A DNA stretch of 8,915 bases, from positions 1 to 8,915 of the forward strand of contig URYV01000063.1 of assembly GCA_900552285.1 (NCBI GenBank), written 5' to 3'. Shown here piece after piece: positions 5,448 to 8,915 of the stretch. The position numbers and the translations under genes were made by a program. The notes under the pieces were generated by a model. That model searched no databases, was not told the DNA's origin, and saw nothing but the letters and a program-made list of their open reading frames with translations. This DNA comes from an uncultured Oscillospiraceae bacterium. GTDB taxonomy: Bacteria; Bacillota; Clostridia; Oscillospirales; Acutalibacteraceae. Positions within the stretch are counted from its first letter, which is position 1. Each line of letters starts with the position of its first letter.

Positions 5448-5744
5448 TTATTTACAGCCTTTGCAGCCCTGCTCCACATAAAGCACCTCTTTAAGCATAT
5501 TGACGGCGCCGAAGGTGCCGAAGGGAGAAAGAAAATATCGAATTTCCCCCTGCTTTTCGGCCGATGAAACAAGCCCCGCCTCCAAAAGGCTTCGGAGGGC
5601 GCTTTTTGCCGTTTCGATTTCGGTTTTCGAGCATTGCGAAAGCTTTTCAAGGGTCATTTCGTCCTCATGAAGGGCAAAAAGAACCTTAAGACAATTCTCG
5701 TCCGACAAGGGAGTAAAGGTATTTATAATTCCGTCAAAATTCAT
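5448..5744 (-). CDS. Small winged-helix (ArsR-like) regulator with C-terminal CxxC
   Basis: A 98-residue protein with a winged-helix layout: helix SDENCLKVLFALHEDEMT, helix LEKLSQCSK, recognition helix TEIETAKSALRSLLEAGLVS, then a wing SSAEKQGEIRYFLS, and a C-terminal helix ending EQGCKGCK. It is probably a DNA-binding regulator of the ArsR type. Cysteines at 18, 38, 94 and 97 could bind metal or sense redox, but no family metal site is recognised. The ATG at 5744 is separated by one base from the glnS stop, and AGGGA lies five bases upstream inside the end of glnS, so the two are translationally linked. It is followed by a strong terminator and then the feo promoter. Its target is unknown; autoregulation, or control of the neighbouring feo genes, are guesses. 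Confidence 0.72.
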   Translation of the reverse strand: MNFDGIINTFTPLSDENCLKVLFALHEDEMTLEKLSQCSKTEIETAKSALRSLLEAGLVSSAEKQGEIRYFLSPFGTFGAVNMLKEVLYVEQGCKGCK

Positions 5745-5745
5745 G

Positions 5746-7413
5746 TTATCCCTGCTTTTTCTTGTTAAAGCTATCCTTCAATGCCACGGTGCGGTTGAAA
5801 ATCAAATTGCCCTTTTTGCTGTCCTTATCGACGCAGAAATAGCCCTGACGCATAAACTGGAAGGTATCCCCCGCCTTGACGTTTTCAAAGGCTCTGTCGA
5901 TTTTGCAGCCGGTCAAAACCACCTTGGACTCGGGATTGAGATTTTCGGTGAAATCGGTCACACCCACTTCGTTCGAGGGGTTTTCCACATTGAAAAGACG
6001 GTCATAGATGTTGGCGGTGAAATCGACGGCGTTGCCGGCGTCCACCCAATGAAGGGTTCCCTTGACCTTTCTTCCGTCGGGGGTCTCGCCTCCGCGGGAT
6101 TCGGGGTCATAGGTGCAGTGAACGGCGGCTATGCTGCCGTCCTCGTTTTTGTCTGCCGACACAAATTTGAGATAATAAGCTCCCTTAAGGCGCACCTCTC
6201 TCTCGGGGCAAAGGCGGAAAAAGCCTTTGGGCGGCTCCATCGAAAAATCGGTCTGCTCGATGTAAATTTCTTTCGAAAAGCTGACTGCGCACTTTCCGAG
6301 CTCGGGCTTTGAGGGATTTATGTCGTTTTCGATAAGCTCGGTTTTTCCTTCGGGATAATTGTCGATAATAACCTTTAAAGGATTGAGCACGGCCATTGCT
6401 CTCGGTGCGTTTGCGTTAAGATTGTCGCGGACGCAGGCCTCGAGCAGGGCATAGTCCACCACCGAATAGGCCTTGGAAACACCGATACGCTCGCAGAAAT
6501 CGCGGATTGCCTCGGCGGGGAAGCCCCTTCTTCTGAGTCCGCAGATGGTGGCCATCCTCGGGTCGTCCCATCCGTCCACGATGCCGTCCTTAACAAGGCG
6601 CAGGCACTTTCTTTTGCTGGTCAGAGTGTAGTTCAAATTCATTCTCGCAAACTCGATCTGGCGGGGCGGAGTCTCGATACCGAGCTCGCGAAGGCACCAA
6701 TCGTACAGCGGGCGGTGATTTTCAAACTCAAGAGAGCACAGCGAATGGGTCACCCCTTCTTTCGCGTCGGAAAGAGGATGAGCAAAATCATACATGGGGT
6801 ATACGCACCATTTGTCGCCCGTGCGGTGGTGATGAGCCTTGAGCACACGGTAGATTATGGGGTCGCGCATATTGAGGTTTGGAGAAGCCATGTCTATTTT
6901 TGCGCGGAGCACCTTTGTTCCGGTTTCAAACTCGCCCTTTGTCATGCGCTCGAAAAGGTCGAGATTTTCCTCAATCGAACGGTCGCGGTAGGGGCTGTTT
7001 TTGCCCGGCTCGGTGAGTGTTCCGCGGTATTCTCTTATTTCGTCCGGCGAAAGGTCGCAAACATAAGCCTTGCCCATTTTAATGAGCTTTACGGCACATT
7101 CATATATAAAATCAAAATAATCCGAGGCAAAATAAACGTTGTCCCATTTAAATCCCAGCCATTCAATATCCTCTTTTATGGCGTCGACATACTCCACATC
7201 CTCCTTGACGGGGTTGGTGTCGTCAAAACGGAGGTTGCATTTTCCGCCGTATTTTTCGGCGGTACCGAAGTCAATGCAAATGGCCTTGGCGTGGCCTATG
7301 TGAAGATAACCGTTGGGTTCGGGCGGGAAACGGGTCTGAACATGGTCGTAAACCCCTTTTTCCAAATCCTCGGTCACAAAATCGTATATAAAATTCGACG
7401 TCTCGTTTTCCAT
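5746..7413 (-). CDS. glnS: Glutaminyl-tRNA synthetase
   Basis: A 555-residue class I aminoacyl-tRNA synthetase that joins glutamine to tRNA-Gln in the cytoplasm. The Rossmann domain has RFPPEPNGYLHIGHAK (HIGH at 38-41) and LRFDDTNP (61-68). The second signature reads LTSKRK (264-269), where E. coli GlnRS has VMSKRK. GWDDPRM and GLRRRGF follow, then the anticodon-binding beta-barrels to the C-terminus (LHWVDAG, MRQGYFCVD). Length fits the family. GlnRS rather than a nondiscriminating GluRS is shown by the GLRRRG block and the C-terminal barrels. The ATG at 7413 has AAGGTGAG upstream and a strong promoter 34 bases away, so no room for a T-box leader. It forms an operon with the winged-helix gene. 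Many Firmicutes lack glnS and use GatCAB instead. Confidence 0.97.
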   Translation of the reverse strand: MENETSNFIYDFVTEDLEKGVYDHVQTRFPPEPNGYLHIGHAKAICIDFGTAEKYGGKCNLRFDDTNPVKEDVEYVDAIKEDIEWLGFKWDNVYFASDYFDFIYECAVKLIKMGKAYVCDLSPDEIREYRGTLTEPGKNSPYRDRSIEENLDLFERMTKGEFETGTKVLRAKIDMASPNLNMRDPIIYRVLKAHHHRTGDKWCVYPMYDFAHPLSDAKEGVTHSLCSLEFENHRPLYDWCLRELGIETPPRQIEFARMNLNYTLTSKRKCLRLVKDGIVDGWDDPRMATICGLRRRGFPAEAIRDFCERIGVSKAYSVVDYALLEACVRDNLNANAPRAMAVLNPLKVIIDNYPEGKTELIENDINPSKPELGKCAVSFSKEIYIEQTDFSMEPPKGFFRLCPEREVRLKGAYYLKFVSADKNEDGSIAAVHCTYDPESRGGETPDGRKVKGTLHWVDAGNAVDFTANIYDRLFNVENPSNEVGVTDFTENLNPESKVVLTGCKIDRAFENVKAGDTFQFMRQGYFCVDKDSKKGNLIFNRTVALKDSFNKKKQG

Positions 7414-7447
7414 AAAAGCTCACCTTCATTGCATAAATGTATTTTTT

Positions 7448-7476
7448 ATTATACCACGCAAAAAAAAGTTTGTAAA
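7448..7476 (-). promoter_or_regulatory. Promoter of the glnS operon
   Basis: On the minus strand TTTACA (7476-7471), a 17-base spacer, and TATAAT (7453-7448), preceded by TGG, which makes an extended -10. The expected leader is about 30 bases. Confidence 0.85.
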
Positions 7477-7501
7477 CATTTTTTTAAACCGGGATAACCC
7501 G

Positions 7502-7538
7502 AAAAGCCGACCGAGGGAAAAACATCCTTCGGTCGGCT
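7502..7538 (-). terminator. Terminator after spoIVB
   Basis: A 14-bp stem with one mismatch (7538-7525 with 7518-7505; core AGCCGACCGA), loop of six bases, followed on the minus strand by TTTTC. The U-run is short (four bases counting the closing pair). It isolates spoIVB from the glnS promoter. Confidence 0.75.
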
Positions 7539-7584
7539 CTGCGGCAACGAAAGTCAAGACCCTAAAGCCGAGGCTTCCGCACCC

Positions 7585-8772
7585 TTAAGCCGATTTTCTC
7601 TGCTCGCAAAGCTCGGCGGCCGAACAGGCGCTTTCAAGCATGGTTTCGGCGAAAACACCGTAACCGCAGGCGGGGTCGTCCACAAAAACGTGGGTAACTG
7701 CTCCCGCAAGCCGCCCGTTTTGAATTATGGGACAGCCGCTCATGCCCTGAACGATCCCTCCGGTGAGTTCCAGGAGACGGTCGTCGGTTATTTTCACCAC
7801 CATATTCTGCCGCGAAGAGCTTTTAAGATCAATCCTTTGGATTTTGCAGGAATAAAGCTCGGCTTTTCCGCTGACGTATGATAAAATTTCTGCGTCGCCT
7901 TTTTTTATTTCCCGACGCAAGGCAACTTCCGTTTGTTCAAAGCTCTCGGTTTCGCCCTCATATTTTCCGAAAAGTCCGCAATCGGAATTGAGCAGAATTT
8001 CTCCGAGTCGGCCGCCGCTTGTAAAACAGCCATGAAGCTCTCCGGCGGCTCCCTTTCTGCCCTTGGTTATTCCGATTATTTCGGCAGGGAGAGCCTCTCC
8101 CGACTGTACGGGAAGTCTTTGTCCGGTGTCCGCGTCGCACACTCCGTGGCCGAGACCGCCGAAAATTCCGCTTTGGCAATCTATAAAGGTCATGGTTCCG
8201 ATTCCCGCCGAGGAATCTCTCACCCAAAGCCCGGCCTTGAATCGGCCGTCGTCGGATGAAAGCACCGGACGGAGTGTCGTTTCAAATTCATCGGAATTTC
8301 TTTTGCATTTAAGGCTTAAGCCTTCTCCCCTCTCCACCCTTTGCTTAAACAAAGCGTTGGAACACATCTCCTCGCCGTTTGCGCAAAGAATTATATCTCC
8401 TACCTTAAGTCCCGCCTCCTTGGCGGGATTTTGTTCACCCGTTTCGGTTTTTATATCGGTGATACCGACGATCATGACCCCGCTTGTGAAAATCTTGATG
8501 CCGAAGGGCTTCCCCGAAAGATACACGCTTTTTCTTTCCTGAGAATTTACCGAAACATCTTTTACGGGAAGTGTTCCGAAAATGTCGGAGGGAAAATTTT
8601 GACCTTTTGAATTTGCGGCCGAGTTTGAAATTTGGCCGTTTTTTGAAAGCATTCCCTTTTCAAAAACGCCCAAACCGGAAGGCAAGCTGTCGGATAATGA
8701 GGCGCCCGCTATAAATACGGCAACCGTCAGCAGAAAGCATATTGCCGTCGCTATTTTGGGAATTTTATTAAA
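7585..8772 (-). CDS. spoIVB: SpoIVB-type sporulation protease (S55), start codon unclear
   Basis: SpoIVB is the serine protease secreted from the forespore that triggers pro-sigma-K processing. Residues here are numbered from the TTG at 8685. A PDZ domain spans about 55-140 (GITDIK, PAKEAGLKVGDIIL). The S55 domain follows with GGLGHG (His180), Asp301 and GMSGCPI (Ser316), spaced like the B. subtilis His236, Asp363 and Ser378. The end THVFVDDPACGYGVFAETML is diagnostic. Upstream of 8685 the same frame encodes a membrane segment (IPKIATAICFLLTVAVFIAG) needed for export, and a perfect AAAAGGAGG sits at 8789-8781. Yet the codon eight bases after it is TTT, and no ATG, GTG or TTG occurs in frame from the stop at 8802 to 8685. 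Possibilities are a rare start codon, a start-lost allele or a sequencing error. No spo0A follows, unlike in Bacillus. Confidence 0.9.
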   Translation of the reverse strand, partial: FNKIPKIATAICFLLTVAVFIAGASLSDSLPSGLGVFEKGMLSKNGQISNSAANSKGQNFPSDIFGTLPVKDVSVNSQERKSVYLSGKPFGIKIFTSGVMIVGITDIKTETGEQNPAKEAGLKVGDIILCANGEEMCSNALFKQRVERGEGLSLKCKRNSDEFETTLRPVLSSDDGRFKAGLWVRDSSAGIGTMTFIDCQSGIFGGLGHGVCDADTGQRLPVQSGEALPAEIIGITKGRKGAAGELHGCFTSGGRLGEILLNSDCGLFGKYEGETESFEQTEVALRREIKKGDAEILSYVSGKAELYSCKIQRIDLKSSSRQNMVVKITDDRLLELTGGIVQGMSGCPIIQNGRLAGAVTHVFVDDPACGYGVFAETMLESACSAAELCEQRKSA

Positions 8773-8780
8773 TTTTAAAA

Positions 8781-8789
8781 CCTCCTTTT
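8781..8789 (-). promoter_or_regulatory. Strong Shine-Dalgarno site of spoIVB without a start codon
   Basis: AAAAGGAGG on the minus strand. At the usual spacing the bases are TTTTAAAATTTAAT. The in-frame codon is TTT (8772-8770), one base away from TTG. An ATT at spacing seven is out of frame and followed at once by TAA. Confidence 0.7.
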
Positions 8790-8846
8790 GCAGCCTGCTT
8801 TAATAATTTGTGCAGTCAAAGCCGTTTTATAAGAGGTAATAAAATC

Positions 8847-8878
8847 AAAAAGACCTGCCAACAAAAAATTGACAGGTC
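8847..8878 (-). terminator. Terminator of a minus-strand gene beyond the right edge
   Basis: GACCTGTCAA pairs with TTGGCAGGTC (8878-8869 with 8861-8852, one C-A mismatch), loop of seven bases, followed on the minus strand by TTTTT (8851-8847). The remaining 37 bases to the window end are AT-rich and show no gene; the gene that ends here would lie further right. Confidence 0.75.
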
Positions 8879-8915
8879 AAAAATAAATTTTGAAATTTTA
8901 AATTTTCATAAAGTC

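Noticed and set aside
7414..7447. T-box leader for glnS
   Set aside because: The promoter leaves only about 30 bases of leader, far too short for a T-box.
5743..7497. Two plus-strand open frames antisense to glnS (5743-6312 and 6715-7497)
   Set aside because: Both mirror glnS codon use and have no independent start signals.
8686..8740. Out-of-frame ATG near 8739 as the spoIVB start
   Set aside because: Its frame reaches a stop before the PDZ domain and does not join the SpoIVB frame.

Overview
The window looks like chromosome from a spore-forming, anaerobic low-to-mid GC Firmicute, most likely a clostridium of the Oscillospiraceae/Ruminococcaceae type. The reasons are strong AAGGAGG ribosome binding sites, small spore-coat-like proteins, a SpoIVB (S55) sporulation protease and a clostridial-style feo locus with two feoA genes and a FeoB-associated Cys-rich peptide. 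No phage, insertion sequence, CRISPR array, rRNA or tRNA gene was seen. Taxonomy is inferred from gene content only.

Layout. Positions 1-204 (minus) hold the 5' part of a DUF2156-like gene with a clear promoter. Positions 327-801 (plus) hold two small ferritin-like/CotF-like coat genes. Positions 929-1462 (plus) hold a single gene for a discoidin/F5-8C-like protein; its promoter lies inside a long inverted repeat that covers its Shine-Dalgarno sequence. A bidirectional terminator at 1476-1508 separates it from the genes on the minus strand. Reading down that strand, the order is spoIVB (about 8772 to 7585), a terminator, glnS (7413 to 5746), a small winged-helix regulator whose start lies one base from the glnS stop (5744 to 5448), a strong terminator, then the ferrous-iron locus feoA-feoA-feoB-FeoB-associated peptide (about 5200 to 1943). 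A hairpin, a possible 31-residue membrane peptide and an HMA-domain metal-binding protein (1724 to 1512) follow.

How the genes fit together. The feo genes form one ferrous-iron uptake unit: FeoB is the GTPase-gated membrane transporter, the FeoA proteins are cytoplasmic partners, and the FeoB-associated peptide is a small membrane anchor with a Cys cluster and a very His-rich tail. Four copies of RTTAG-N6-CTAAY lie here, three around the promoter and one between feoA and feoB. They suggest control by a DtxR/IdeR-like iron repressor encoded elsewhere. The coat genes and SpoIVB belong to sporulation, and glnS is housekeeping.

Most interesting points: (1) the promoter nested in an SD-sequestering palindrome before the discoidin gene, which could make only locally started transcripts translatable; (2) spoIVB has a perfect SD and an N-terminal membrane segment but no ATG, GTG or TTG where translation should begin; (3) the repeated feo operators; (4) a roughly 105-residue strongly acidic insertion in FeoB between the first two membrane segments. 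No clearly new multi-gene system is visible; most of the window is recognisable core genome.
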